Below are positions 1 to 10,079 of a DNA stretch of 58,399 bases, in pieces. This stretch comes from Endomicrobium sp. (GTDB taxonomy: Bacteria; Elusimicrobiota; Endomicrobiia; Endomicrobiales; Endomicrobiaceae): positions 1-58,399 of the forward strand of contig JAITND010000020.1 in assembly GCA_031290625.1 (NCBI GenBank), read 5' to 3'. The translations under genes and the position numbers were made by a program. Position 1 is the first letter of the stretch, and each line of letters begins with the position of its first letter. Under the pieces are notes generated by a model. The model was not told the origin of the DNA. It ran no database searches and saw nothing but the letters and a program-made list of their open reading frames with translations.

Positions 1-7
1 AAGGCCG

Positions 8-300
8 TTGTCTTAAAACTCATTAGGCGTTAAACCGTTTAAAGAACTATGCGGTCTTGTTTCGTTGTAATCAAGCCGCCGCTCTTTTATAATTTCTCTT
101 GCTTCCTGCAAATTCAAAAGTCTATGCTCATTTAAGCGTTCTTTCCGTTAAAGCTTTCTATATAGCTGTTTTCTACGGGTTTTGCGGGCTGCGGTTTGAC
201 TTTGCTTCAAATGCCCATTCGTCAAGAACTTTGCCCGAAAATCTGGCCCGTTATCTTAGGCAATTTATCGTAACCTTTTAACCGTTCTAAATAGTCTTGC
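8..300 (-). pseudogene. IS3-family transposase OrfB (rve) C-terminal remnant, frameshifted
   Basis: Reverse strand reads GPDFSGKVLDEWAFEAK..PVENSYIESFNGK..NEHRLLNLQEAREIIKERRLDYNETRPHSSLNGLTPNEF*, the hallmark IS3 OrfB C-terminus, split over frames. Confidence 0.85.
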
Positions 301-526
301 CGCTTTTGCTCCGTCTAAGCATCGCGGCGGCGAGGCGCATATTATTGACCATCGTTATGAGCAGTATAAACTCTACCGCGAAGCATACATTGCGATGCTG
401 CTGTGCGCGTTAACCATAGCTGGGAGCGTTCTTCTTGACCTTTGATATTGACGCGCGTGTCGTTTTGTACAAAAGTATCTGAAAAAGGAAGATTTAATTT
501 TCACAAATATTTCACAATTTCCTTTA

Positions 527-540
527 CCCCCCCCCCCCCC
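527..540. repeat. 14-nt poly-C homopolymer
   Basis: Uninterrupted C run seen directly in an AT-rich intergenic region. Confidence 0.9.
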
Positions 541-780
541 ACAGAATAAGTATAATATACGCGCGAAGATTTCGTATATTTCTTGTTTTGCGGGTTTCTT
601 TCTTTTGCTTGCAAAGTCGCATTGCTAGAACCGATAAACTCAGGAAACTTTTCTCAAAAAGTTTATATACTGAGAATCGGCGACACAATTTAGCAATCGC
701 GCTTTCTGCTATACGCGTATACGTGAAGTTCCGCGTGATATAGAGAATATTTTTTAAAGAAAATAGGTGACGTTAAAATA

Positions 781-906
781 TTGAAGCAAATAGCGAGTAT
801 GTTGTTAGCGTTAGCGTTGTTGGTTTTGCCCATTATTATATTGTGTGCGCGGTTGGCGTATGTGTCGGCGTGTGTAAGAGGGATAGATTTTTACGACGCC
901 GAGTAA
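781..906 (+). other. Short hydrophobic peptide/remnant paralogous to the signal peptide of the gene at 27967-28212
   Basis: TTG-initiated frame LKQIASMLLALALLVLPIIILCARLAYVSACVRGIDFYDAE*; nucleotide match AGTATGTTGTTAGCGTTAGC[G/C]TTGTTGGTTT to the reverse-strand gene at 28.2 kb. Confidence 0.45.
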
Positions 907-1025
907 TGGGATCAACCAAAGTATTTCGGAAAATCCTTACTTTAACGAACCCCACATATTTTGGACCGCCCAGTCCTGTAAGAATAACTTAGATTAATAA
1001 TCATTACAGAAAAAGAGTAAATGAG

Positions 1026-1062
1026 AAATCAGGTTCTGAACTTCAGAACCTGATTTTTTCTA
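1026..1062 (+). terminator. Rho-independent terminator-like hairpin
   Basis: AAATCAGGTTCTGAA-C-TTCAGAACCTGATTT followed by T-run. Confidence 0.7.
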
Positions 1063-1127
1063 GTTGAAATGAAAGACTTCATCAAAGTCTTGGATATTAA
1101 GGCAGTACTAATCTCAGGTATCAAAAT

Positions 1128-1163
1128 GAAGAGAGGCTAAAAACAGCCTCTCTTCGCTTATTT
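1128..1163 (+). terminator. Hairpin, terminator-like
   Basis: GAAGAGAGGCT-AAAAAC-AGCCTCTCTTC perfect 11-bp stem. Confidence 0.5.
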
Positions 1164-1175
1164 ATAAACCTACTA

Positions 1176-1515
1176 TTTGGAATATCAAAATTCTGGAGCT
1201 GCTGCAATTTCTGTTCTTGCCGAGCCTAACTTTTTTCTTGGCGGCAAAGATTATCTTCAATAAATAAAAGATATTGTCAGCATTCCTGTATTGCGTAAAG
1301 ATTTTATAATAAATTCTTATCAGATAAAAATCAGATATATGAATCTAAAATTATAGTGGGCGGACACAATTAAATACGTTCTATTTTAGCCAGAGAAGTT
1401 TTAAAAGATTTTTTTGAAATAGCAAAGGGACTCGGGATGTCTTGTCTTGTTGAAGTTCATGATGAAAAAGAAATTGAAACGGCGTTAAATATTGGAGCAA
1501 AAATAATCAAAAAAA
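1176..1515 (+). pseudogene. trpC: Indole-3-glycerol-phosphate synthase remnant
   Basis: YQNSGAAAISVLAEPNFFLGGKDYLQ*IKDIVSIPVLRKDFIINSYQI...ILAREVLKDFFEIAKGLGMSCLVEVHDEKEIETALNIGAKII; stops and frameshifts between conserved TrpC blocks. Confidence 0.85.
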
Positions 1516-1560
1516 AGTATAATTTGATTACAATTACAGAGTTTGAAAAGGGATTTTAAA

Positions 1561-2445
1561 ATGAGCAATCAAGAAGAAAGCATAAACTTTCCTTTGGTAC
1601 ATAAAGGCAAGGTTAGAAATGTTTATGACTTGGGTCAGAGCTATCTTATAGTGGCTTCTGACAGAGTTTCGGCGTTTGACCATGCGCTTCCTACTCTTAT
1701 TCCAAATAAGGGCAAAGTTTTGCACAAACTTTCAATGTTTTGGTTTGATTTTGTTCAAGGGATAGTTCCAAACCACATTATCACCGGAGATTTTAATACA
1801 TTCCCTACAGGGCTTAAGAAATATGAATATTTTCGCGACAGGTCAATGATAGTGAAAAAAGCAAACAGAGTTGATATTGAATGTATTGTCAGAGGCTATT
1901 TGGCTGGTTCAGGTTGGAAAGAGTATCAAAAATCTCAAACAGTTTGCGCAATAACCCTTCCCGAAGGACTAAAAGAATCTTCTAAACTTCCAGAACCTAT
2001 CTTTACTCCGTCAAGCAAGGAAGAAGGCGGTAAACGCGACGAAAATATTTCTTTTGAAGAGACTATAAAAAGAGTGGGTAAGGATACTGCGGAAAGCCTA
2101 AAGAGAATTTCAGCAGAGTTGTATAAAAAAGTCGGCGATTATGCGTTGTCAAAAGGCATAATCCTTGCAGATACAAAATTGGAATTTGGTTTTTATGATG
2201 ATAACCTGATACTTATAGATGAAATTTTTACTCCTGATTCTTCAAGATTTTGGGAAATAAATAAATATGAGGAAGACAAACCTCAAGACAGTCTTGATAA
2301 GCAATACATAAGAGATTATCTTGAGAGCATAAAGTGGGATAAGTCTTCCCCCGCTCCGTCTCTTCCAAAAGACGTTGTTGAAAAAACTATGAAAAAATAC
2401 GTCGGCGCTTATGAAAAATTGACTGGAGAAATTTTTAATGGTTGA
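1561..2445 (+). CDS. purC: Phosphoribosylaminoimidazole-succinocarboxamide synthase
   Basis: SAICAR synthetase motifs (HKGKVRNVYDLG, SDRVSAFD, ECIVRGYLAGSGWKEY); ATG at 1561 fits better than 1543. Confidence 0.95.
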   Translation: MSNQEESINFPLVHKGKVRNVYDLGQSYLIVASDRVSAFDHALPTLIPNKGKVLHKLSMFWFDFVQGIVPNHIITGDFNTFPTGLKKYEYFRDRSMIVKKANRVDIECIVRGYLAGSGWKEYQKSQTVCAITLPEGLKESSKLPEPIFTPSSKEEGGKRDENISFEETIKRVGKDTAESLKRISAELYKKVGDYALSKGIILADTKLEFGFYDDNLILIDEIFTPDSSRFWEINKYEEDKPQDSLDKQYIRDYLESIKWDKSSPAPSLPKDVVEKTMKKYVGAYEKLTGEIFNG

Positions 2446-2893
2446 GATAGAAATTTTTACAAAAAATGGTTTTAAAGATTCCCGCGGCGAGCATGTATTG
2501 TCAGCTATTGCCGGGCTTGGCATTAAAGGCGCGACTAAAGTTGACTATGCTCCTTTGTATATCATAGGCGGAGATATAAGCCAGACTGAAGCCATGACCA
2601 TAGCTTCAGAATTATTGAGCGATAAAATAACTGAAAAATTTGAAATTAGTTCAAAGCCGCAGTCTGGAAAATCTAAAAATTCCGTTATAGAAGTTTTGTA
2701 TAAAAAAGGCGTTACCGACACAGTAGCCGAAAGTGTTGTAAAAGCCATAAAAGATTTGGGCATTACTAAAGAAGTCAAAGTTAAAACAGGGCGTAAGTAT
2801 TACATATACGGCAATTGTTCGCAGGTTATTTTGGATAAAATAGCTGTAAAATTATTAGCCAACGCATTAGTTCAAGAGTATAAAATAAAATGA
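2438..2893 (+). CDS. purS: PurS, internally duplicated (two PurS-like repeats)
   Basis: Position between purC and purL; residues 1-70 and ~82-150 align with each other (EIEIFTKNGFKDSRGEHVLSAIAGLGI / SVIEVLYKKGVTDTVAESVVKAIKDLGI). Confidence 0.85.
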   Translation: MVEIEIFTKNGFKDSRGEHVLSAIAGLGIKGATKVDYAPLYIIGGDISQTEAMTIASELLSDKITEKFEISSKPQSGKSKNSVIEVLYKKGVTDTVAESVVKAIKDLGITKEVKVKTGRKYYIYGNCSQVILDKIAVKLLANALVQEYKIK

Positions 2894-5301
2894 AAAATAA
2901 AACTAATTGCAAAATCATAGAAATATTAAATTTATCAGACAAAGAGTTGATAGAGCTTAGCGCAAAGAACGTTCTTTCTTTATCGCTTGACGAGATGAAA
3001 GCGGCGCAAGACTATTTTAAAAAGTTGAAAAGAAATCCCACTGATGTGGAAATGGAGACCATTGCGCAGACATGGAGCGAGCATTGCAAACATAAAACTC
3101 TTACCGGGATAATAGAATATACAGAAGAAAAAGGCTCTAAAAAAATAAAAAGAACTTACAACAATCTCTTAAAAGAAACTGTTTTTAAAGCCGCTGTAGA
3201 ATTAAATAAAAAATGGTGTTTGTCCGTATTTAAAGACAATGCCGGCGTGATAGAGTTTGACTCCAAAAACGGCGTGGCTTTTAAAGTGGAAACGCATAAT
3301 CACCCGTCGGCTCTTGAGCCGTACGGAGGTTCTGCTACAGGTATAGGCGGCGTTATAAGAGATATTCTAGGAGTAGGTCTTGGAGCAAAACCTTTGGCAA
3401 ATACAGACGTGTTTTGTTTTGGCAATCCGGATACGAAACCTTCTCAAGTGCCTAAAGGCATGCATCACCCTAAGAGAATAGCCAAAGGCGTTGTCGCAGG
3501 CGTAAGAGATTACGGCAATAGAATGGGAATCCCGACCGTAAATGGATCCGTTTATTTTGACGACGGATATATGACAAATCCGCTTGTTTATTGCGGCGCC
3601 ATGGGAATAATTCCTAAAGATAAGATTGAGAAAAAAGTTAATTCGGGCGATTTGATTTTAATTGTAGGCGGAAGAACAGGCAGAGACGGAATTCACGGAG
3701 CCACGTTCTCTTCTATACGACTTAATCAAGAGTCTGACGTCAACGCGGTTCAGATAGGCAACCCGATAGTTGAAAAGAAAGTTTTGGATGCAATGCTTAA
3801 AGCTAGAGATTTAAATCTTTATAGAGCCGTTACCGATTGCGGAGCCGGAGGACTTTCTAGCGCTATAGGAGAGCTTGGCGAAAAAACAGGCGTTATTGTT
3901 TATTTAGACAAGGTGCCGCTAAAATATGATGGACTTTGTCCGTGGGAAATATGGATTTCTGAGGCTCAAGAGAGAATGGTGTTTGCTGTGCCTCCGAAAA
4001 ATAAGAAAAAAATAGTTGAACTATTTGAGAAAGAAAATGTTGAAGCGGTATTTGTTGGAGAATTTACAAAAGATAAAAAATTGACGCTAAAATATGACGG
4101 CGGTGTTGCGGCAAGTATGGATATGTCTTTCTTGCATGACGGAATTCCAAAACCTACAAGACTTGCTGTTTGCAAAATAAAAGAAGAGAAGGTTCAGAAG
4201 CCTGTTAAGATGAATTCGTCCGATCTTTCAAAAGCTTTGAAAGCCGCTCTTTCAGACTTAAACGTATGTTCAAAAGAATGGATTGTAAGGCAGTACGACC
4301 ACGAAGTGCAAGGTCAAACTATTGTAAAACCGCTGCATGGCGCGAACATAGAAGTTTCAGGTCCTGGCGACGCGGCTGTTATATTTCCTTATACAGCGGC
4401 AAAGGGAACTAAAAAGGGAATTGTTTTATCTAACGGATTAAATCCTCAATACGGAAAAATAAATACGTATAAAATGGCTGCTTCTGCCATAGAAGAATCT
4501 TTAAGAAATGCTGCGGCTGTTGGCGCAGATGTAGAAAAAATGTCGGTTCTTGACAATTTCTGTTGGGGAGATCCTGACAAACCTGAAATTTTAGGAAGTT
4601 TGGTAAGAGCGGCAAACGCTTGTTATGACATGTCAAAAGCTTTTGAAATTCCTTTTATATCTGGTAAAGACAGTTTGCATAACGAGTACTCCATAGGCGG
4701 CAAAAAATATTCTATTCCTCCGGCGCTTTTAATATCGGCTATGGGCGTTATAGAAAATGCTGCAAATACAGTTACAATGCCTCTTAAAAATGAAGGAAAT
4801 AAAATATTTATTCTTGGCGTTACGAGAAACGAGCTGGGCGGTTCCGTTCTTGCAAAGATAAAAAATATTAAAAACGGAATTGTTCCCGCCGCGTATCCAA
4901 AAGAATCAAAAGAAATAATGAAGATGATTTATAAGTCTATAAACAATGGCTTAATAGAGTCTTGCCACGATTGTTCGGAAGGCGGACTTGCCGTTGCCGT
5001 AAGTGAAATGGCTTTTGCGGGCGATAAAGGCGTGAAAGTTGATATTGACGCAATCAAGACTAAAGGCGAATTAACCGTTGCAGAAACGCTTTTTTCTGAG
5101 TCAAATGGTAGGTTTGCGGTTGAAGTAAGATCTGAAAACGAATCTAAGTTCAAAGAAATTTTTAAAAGTTGCGTTTTTGCCGCAATTGGCTGCGTGACAG
5201 AAGATAAAAATGTAATTTTTGAAAGCGTAAAAAATAAAATAAAAGTAAAAGAAAAATCAAGAAATCTTTTGAATGCTTGGCGCAATACAATAAATTGGTA
5301 A
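2890..5301 (+). CDS. purL: Phosphoribosylformylglycinamidine synthase subunit PurL (small type)
   Basis: 803 aa; TWSEHCKHKT, FKVETHNHPSALEPYGGSATGIGGVIRD. Confidence 0.96.
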   Translation: MKNKTNCKIIEILNLSDKELIELSAKNVLSLSLDEMKAAQDYFKKLKRNPTDVEMETIAQTWSEHCKHKTLTGIIEYTEEKGSKKIKRTYNNLLKETVFKAAVELNKKWCLSVFKDNAGVIEFDSKNGVAFKVETHNHPSALEPYGGSATGIGGVIRDILGVGLGAKPLANTDVFCFGNPDTKPSQVPKGMHHPKRIAKGVVAGVRDYGNRMGIPTVNGSVYFDDGYMTNPLVYCGAMGIIPKDKIEKKVNSGDLILIVGGRTGRDGIHGATFSSIRLNQESDVNAVQIGNPIVEKKVLDAMLKARDLNLYRAVTDCGAGGLSSAIGELGEKTGVIVYLDKVPLKYDGLCPWEIWISEAQERMVFAVPPKNKKKIVELFEKENVEAVFVGEFTKDKKLTLKYDGGVAASMDMSFLHDGIPKPTRLAVCKIKEEKVQKPVKMNSSDLSKALKAALSDLNVCSKEWIVRQYDHEVQGQTIVKPLHGANIEVSGPGDAAVIFPYTAAKGTKKGIVLSNGLNPQYGKINTYKMAASAIEESLRNAAAVGADVEKMSVLDNFCWGDPDKPEILGSLVRAANACYDMSKAFEIPFISGKDSLHNEYSIGGKKYSIPPALLISAMGVIENAANTVTMPLKNEGNKIFILGVTRNELGGSVLAKIKNIKNGIVPAAYPKESKEIMKMIYKSINNGLIESCHDCSEGGLAVAVSEMAFAGDKGVKVDIDAIKTKGELTVAETLFSESNGRFAVEVRSENESKFKEIFKSCVFAAIGCVTEDKNVIFESVKNKIKVKEKSRNLLNAWRNTINW

Positions 5302-5332
5302 ATAAGAAGAATTTTTAACGTTAGGATAAAAT

Positions 5333-6118
5333 ATGAAAAAGGTAAAAATATTGATTTTAAGAACCGCTGGCACAAATTGCGACTATGAAACGCAAGCCGC
5401 CTTTGAGCTATGCGGAGCAACGGCCGAACGAGTGCATATCAATTCTCTTATCGAAAACAAAAATAAAATTTTTGAATACGACGTTTTAGCTTTTCCGGGA
5501 GGATTTTCTTACGGTGACGATATAGCTTCAGGTAAAATATTGGCTAATGAGATCAAAAATAAACTTGGAGATAAAATAAAAAAATTTGCTTTAAGAGGCA
5601 AGCCTGTTATAGGCGTATGCAATGGGTTTCAAGTTTTGGTAAAAATGGGATTACTTCCCGACCCTAAACTTTTTGAACAAATTTCAACGCTTTATTACAA
5701 CGATTCCGATAAGTTTGAATGTCGTTGGGTGTATTTGAAAACCGAAAAGAAAGTTAAGAATGAATCTAACTGTATTTGGACAAAAAATCTTCCCGACGTA
5801 ATAACATTGCCTGTAGCGCATGGAGAGGGAAAATTTATTCCCATAAATGCCAAGCTATTGGAAGAGCTAAATAAAAATAATCAGATTGTATTCAGATATT
5901 CAACCAAAGACGGCGGAACGCCAGAATATCCTTTGGCTCCAAACGGTTCTGTTGAGCGGATAACCGGTATTTGCAATGCGAAAGGAAATGTTTTTGGCCT
6001 TATGCCCCACCCTGAAAGATATGTATTTGCTCTTCAACATCCGGCAAGAGAGGGCTGTGACGGCGAATACGGTTGGGGGAAAATAATATTTCAAAACGCT
6101 GTTGATTTCGTAAAGTAG
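5333..6118 (+). CDS. purQ: Phosphoribosylformylglycinamidine synthase subunit PurQ
   Basis: Class I GATase: FPGGFSYGDDIASGKILA, GVCNGFQVLVKMGLLP, GLMPHPER. Confidence 0.95.
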   Translation: MKKVKILILRTAGTNCDYETQAAFELCGATAERVHINSLIENKNKIFEYDVLAFPGGFSYGDDIASGKILANEIKNKLGDKIKKFALRGKPVIGVCNGFQVLVKMGLLPDPKLFEQISTLYYNDSDKFECRWVYLKTEKKVKNESNCIWTKNLPDVITLPVAHGEGKFIPINAKLLEELNKNNQIVFRYSTKDGGTPEYPLAPNGSVERITGICNAKGNVFGLMPHPERYVFALQHPAREGCDGEYGWGKIIFQNAVDFVK

Positions 6119-6191
6119 TAACGGTAGCGTATTATTGAGATGGATTTATTGTTGTTAAGCCGCGTTTTTGTCGCAGTGACACAACGTTGAG

Positions 6192-6262
6192 CTGTCTCTG
6201 CGGAACCGATCAGATATTGTCCCTATGGGAACGATCAGTCCTGTCCGTGCGGGACCGACCCG
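6192..6262. repeat. Degenerate ~24-bp tandem repeat, about 3 units
   Basis: ctgtctctgcggaaccgatcag / attgtccctatgggaacgatcag / ctgtccgtgcgggaccgaccc. Confidence 0.55.
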
Positions 6263-6273
6263 CAGTCTTGGAC

Positions 6274-6304
6274 GGTATAGAGCTTCCGGCGTTCGCTGGA
6301 ATGA
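6274..6304 (-). repeat. Short interspersed palindromic-type repeat (CGTCATTCC...GGAA class)
   Basis: Reverse complement TCGTCATTCCAGCGAACGCCGGAAGCTCTA; related copies at ~40263 and ~52208. Confidence 0.5.
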
Positions 6305-6768
6305 CGATGAAAAGTTTATCCGGAATGACGATGTTGATTGCCATTAAATACATTATTTTGTAAAATTTATCTAGCTCATTAGGTTCAAAATTTTGCAAAA
6401 AAAGACAGCAAAATGGGTTATTGCGTAAACTGTTTTTACCAAGGGGGGATAATAGTCCTGACGAACAAGGAAACGGCAGAATTTTCTGTATGGTAAAAAG
6501 AAAGTGGATAACTGAAAATTATTCATGCGGATATTTTACAGAATATGCCGATCTAAGTAAGAAAATACGCAGCCAATTCGCTCTTGAGGTGATAGAAAAC
6601 TCATTATCTTCAAGCAAAACAAGCAAGGTTGTTAAACAATAGTTGTTAAACATATTGGAAGTCAATGCTGATTACATTTATTCTTGCGTTGGTTTCTTTC
6701 GCTTTAGTGGTTAAGTTTTTTGAAAAATATATTTTCTGAATCAAATTTTTATATAGATGGGAGATTGA

Positions 6769-8043
6769 ATGAAAGTGTTGGTTGTAGGTTCCGGAGGTAG
6801 GGAGCATGCTATATGTTGGAAATTTGCCAAAAGTTCTAAGATTGAAAAAGTATATTGCGCTCCCGGAAACGGAGGAATATCTCAAGTCGCTGAAAATGTA
6901 GACATTACCGTAGATGATTTTAACAGACTTGCTGATTTTGTTAAGGTAAACAATATAAATTTTACTTTTGTAGGTCCAGAAATTCCTTTGTCGTTGGGTA
7001 TAGTCGATTACTTTAAAGAAAGAGGTTTAAGGATAGTAGGACCTTCTAAAGGCGCTGCAAGATTGGAATCAAGTAAAATATACTCAAAAAAGTTTATGCG
7101 TAAATACGGAATTCCTACGGCAGAATATAACAGTTTTTCAAATGTTAACGACGCGTTAAAATTTCTTGAAAGTTGGGAAGCCAATAAGAAAGTTGCGGTT
7201 AAAGCCGATGGTCTTGCGGCAGGCAAAGGCGTTTATATGTGTAGCGGTAGAGAAGGTGCCGTAAATGCCGTTAAACAAATGATGGACGAAAAAGTTTTGG
7301 GAGCTGCGGGAACCAATGTAATTGTAGAAGAGTATATAGACGGACCGGAACTTTCGTATTTAGTATTTACTGATGGCGAAACTTATTGCGCGATGCCTGC
7401 TTCTCAAGACCACAAAAGAATAAACGACAACGATAAAGGACTAAACACTGGCGGCATGGGCGCTTATGCTCCGGCTCCTTTGGCTACAGAAGAATTAAAC
7501 AAAGAAGTTGATACTATAATTCGCAAAGTTATCGACGGTATTAAAGCAGAGAAACTTGACTACAAGGGCGTTTTGTACATCGGCGTTATTATGAACGGTT
7601 CTACGCCTTATGTTTTAGAGTTTAACTGTCGCTTCGGGGATCCGGAAACGCAAGCTATACTTCCTTTGCTTGATATGGATTTTGTTGATATTTGCACGGC
7701 AGTTTTAGACAAAAATCTTGCAAACTTAAAAATAAATTGGAAAAAAGATTTTTCAGTTTGCGTAGTTTTAGCCTCTGGAGGTTATCCTGAAAGTTTCAAG
7801 AAAGGTTTTGAAATAAAAGGTCTTGAAAATATAAAAGACGCTATAGTGTTCCATGCGGGAACAAAGATAGAAAACGAAAAGTTTGTTACTTCGGGCGGAA
7901 GAGTGCTGGGCGTTGTTTCAACTGCTTCCGATATAAAAAACGCCATAGACAAAGTTTATTCAAATGTCTCTATGATAAATTTTGAGGGAGTTCGCTATAG
8001 GAAAGATATTGCATGGAGGGCTTTAAATGGAAAACAGGACTGA
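6769..8043 (+). CDS. purD: Phosphoribosylamine-glycine ligase
   Basis: MKVLVVGSGGREHAICWKFAKS; VKADGLAAGKGV; LEFNCRFGDPETQ. Confidence 0.96.
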   Translation: MKVLVVGSGGREHAICWKFAKSSKIEKVYCAPGNGGISQVAENVDITVDDFNRLADFVKVNNINFTFVGPEIPLSLGIVDYFKERGLRIVGPSKGAARLESSKIYSKKFMRKYGIPTAEYNSFSNVNDALKFLESWEANKKVAVKADGLAAGKGVYMCSGREGAVNAVKQMMDEKVLGAAGTNVIVEEYIDGPELSYLVFTDGETYCAMPASQDHKRINDNDKGLNTGGMGAYAPAPLATEELNKEVDTIIRKVIDGIKAEKLDYKGVLYIGVIMNGSTPYVLEFNCRFGDPETQAILPLLDMDFVDICTAVLDKNLANLKINWKKDFSVCVVLASGGYPESFKKGFEIKGLENIKDAIVFHAGTKIENEKFVTSGGRVLGVVSTASDIKNAIDKVYSNVSMINFEGVRYRKDIAWRALNGKQD

Positions 8044-8560
8044 TGTTGCAATTATCGCAGGTTCAGGTTTGGATTTAGCTTTAGTTGGCGAAACAGTTAA
8101 AGTTTTAGATGAGTTTAAGCTCTCATACAGTTTGAACGTCGCTTCGGCGCACAGAACAGCCGAGCATTTAAAGCAGTGCGTAGAAGGAGCGGAAAGTTCC
8201 GGTGCGAAAGTTTTTATAGCAGTAGCGGGTATGTCTGCTGCTCTTCCTGGAGTTATCGCTTCGGAAACTATTCTTCCAGTAATAGGAGTTCCTGTAGAGC
8301 GCGAGCATTTGGCAGGTTTTGACGCTTTGTTATCCATAACGCAAATGCCTAAAGGCGTGCCTGTGGCCGCTGTTGCCGTAGGCAAAGCCGGCGCAATAAA
8401 CGCAGCGATTTTGGCTGTTCAAATCATTGCTATAAGTGACGACATTTTGAAAGAAAAATTGAAATCTTACAAAGTTAAACTTGCTGAACTTGTCGTAAAA
8501 GAAGACCTTAAACTTCAAAAAGACGGTTTAGAAAAATATATAACAGGTTTAAAAAAATAA
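8027..8560 (+). CDS. purE: 5-(carboxyamino)imidazole ribonucleotide mutase
   Basis: AGSGLDLAL, SAHRTAEHL, AVAGMSAALPGVIA, overlaps purD. Confidence 0.92.
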   Translation: MENRTDVAIIAGSGLDLALVGETVKVLDEFKLSYSLNVASAHRTAEHLKQCVEGAESSGAKVFIAVAGMSAALPGVIASETILPVIGVPVEREHLAGFDALLSITQMPKGVPVAAVAVGKAGAINAAILAVQIIAISDDILKEKLKSYKVKLAELVVKEDLKLQKDGLEKYITGLKK

Positions 8561-8561
8561 A

Positions 8562-9092
8562 ATGGCGGAAATTATATTAGACGCTAGCGCCTTTCAAGAC
8601 GCGATAAGAGCGATTTCTACAAAGATTTTTGGCGACAATCGCAATATAAGCGATTTTGCTGTTGTCGGGATACAAAGCAAAGGAGTGTTTCTTGCAAAGA
8701 GAATCATTTCTGAAATTGCTAATCTTGCCAATGTAAAAGAATCTGAAATTCTATTTGGAACTTTAGATATCACTCTTCATAGAGACGATCTTGATGATTT
8801 TGAATCTGATATGCCTATCATAAAAGATACGGTTATGCCATTTGATTTAAACAGAAAAAGTATAATTTTGGTTGACGACGTCCTTTATACAGGAAGAACA
8901 GTAAGAGCGGCGCTTGACGTTCTTACTGATTTTGGCAGGCCTAAATCCATTCAACTTGCGGTTTTAGTCGATAGGGGTTTTAGGGAGCTGCCTATAGAGG
9001 CTAAATATGTTGGAGTTAAATACGAAAGTAAAAAATTTATAAAAGTTGATTGTAAGGAAGCGGACGGCGAAGATAAAGTTCTTGTAAGTTAG
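8562..9092 (+). CDS. pyrR: PyrR bifunctional regulator/uracil phosphoribosyltransferase
   Basis: VGIQSKGVFLAKRI, GTLDITLHRDDL, ILVDDVLYTGRTVRAALD. Confidence 0.94.
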   Translation: MAEIILDASAFQDAIRAISTKIFGDNRNISDFAVVGIQSKGVFLAKRIISEIANLANVKESEILFGTLDITLHRDDLDDFESDMPIIKDTVMPFDLNRKSIILVDDVLYTGRTVRAALDVLTDFGRPKSIQLAVLVDRGFRELPIEAKYVGVKYESKKFIKVDCKEADGEDKVLVS

Positions 9093-9143
9093 CAGTTTTT
9101 AAACGTGGTATATAGACAACCATATATAAACAGAGGAGCAAAG

Positions 9144-10079
9144 ATGTCCCTTAACTGCAAAGACTTGCTTGGTCTTGAGCATTTGGATAAAAAAGACTTA
9201 CAGACAATTTTAGACACAGTAAAACCCTTTAAAAGTCTTTTCACGAGATCTGTTAAAAAAGCTCCAACTTTGATTGGAAAGACGGCAGTAACGCTTTTTT
9301 ATGAGCCTTCGACTCGTACAAGGAATTCTTTTGAAATTGCTGCAAAAAGGCTTTCGGCAGACGTCGTAAATGTCGCGGTTAGCGCTTCAAGTGTAGTTAA
9401 GGGCGAAAGTTTAATAGATACGGGCAAAACGCTTGAAGCTATGAAAGCCGATTATATAATTATCAGGCATTCGCTGGCTGGAGCGCCGGATATTCTGGCG
9501 AGAAATCTTAACGCTTCAATAATAAATGCAGGCGACGGTTTTCACGAGCACCCGACGCAGGGGCTTCTTGATTTGTATACGATGTATGAGAAAAAGAAAA
9601 AAATTGAAGGTTTAAAAGTGCTTCTCATTGGCGATATTGCTCATTCAAGAGTCGCAAAATCTAATATTTGGGCGTTGACTAAAATGGGCGCTGAAGTCGC
9701 GGTGTCGGGACCGCCCACTTTAATCCCTGAAAATATAAAAGATTTGGGCGTCAAAATATATTATGATTTAGACGAAGCGGTAAAAAAAGCGGACGTAGTA
9801 AATATCTTAAGAATACAGCTTGAACGCCAGCAAGAAAATTTGTTCCCGTCAGTTCGCGAGTACGTAGAATTATACCAATTAACAAAAGAAAGACTTGGCA
9901 AAGCAAAACCAGGAGTTTTAATTATGCATCCTGGACCCATGAACAGGGGTATAGAGATTTCTTCCGAAGTAGCCGACAGCCCAAATGCGGTAATCAACGA
10001 GCAGGTAACAAATGGAATAGCTGTCAGAATGGCAGTTTTATATCTTTTGAAAAAGAGGAAAGATGCGTCTTCAAATTAA
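9144..10079 (+). CDS. pyrB: Aspartate carbamoyltransferase catalytic subunit
   Basis: [44 protein letters not shown] at 9144 preceded by GAGGAG. Confidence 0.96.
   Translation: MSLNCKDLLGLEHLDKKDLQTILDTVKPFKSLFTRSVKKAPTLIGKTAVTLFYEPSTRTRNSFEIAAKRLSADVVNVAVSASSVVKGESLIDTGKTLEAMKADYIIIRHSLAGAPDILARNLNASIINAGDGFHEHPTQGLLDLYTMYEKKKKIEGLKVLLIGDIAHSRVAKSNIWALTKMGAEVAVSGPPTLIPENIKDLGVKIYYDLDEAVKKADVVNILRIQLERQQENLFPSVREYVELYQLTKERLGKAKPGVLIMHPGPMNRGIEISSEVADSPNAVINEQVTNGIAVRMAVLYLLKKRKDASSN

Noticed and set aside
99-281. ORF 99-281 (+)
   Set aside because: It is antisense to the IS3 OrfB remnant, which explains the sequence better.
300-470. Plus-strand frame RGGEAHIIDHRYEQYKLYREAYIAMLLCALTIAGSVLLDL as a gene
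   Set aside because: Short, no start context and no family recognised; possibly part of a decayed element.
6421-6642. ORF 6421-6642 (+) as a real gene
   Set aside because: No recognisable family, no convincing RBS; may be a remnant, left uncalled.
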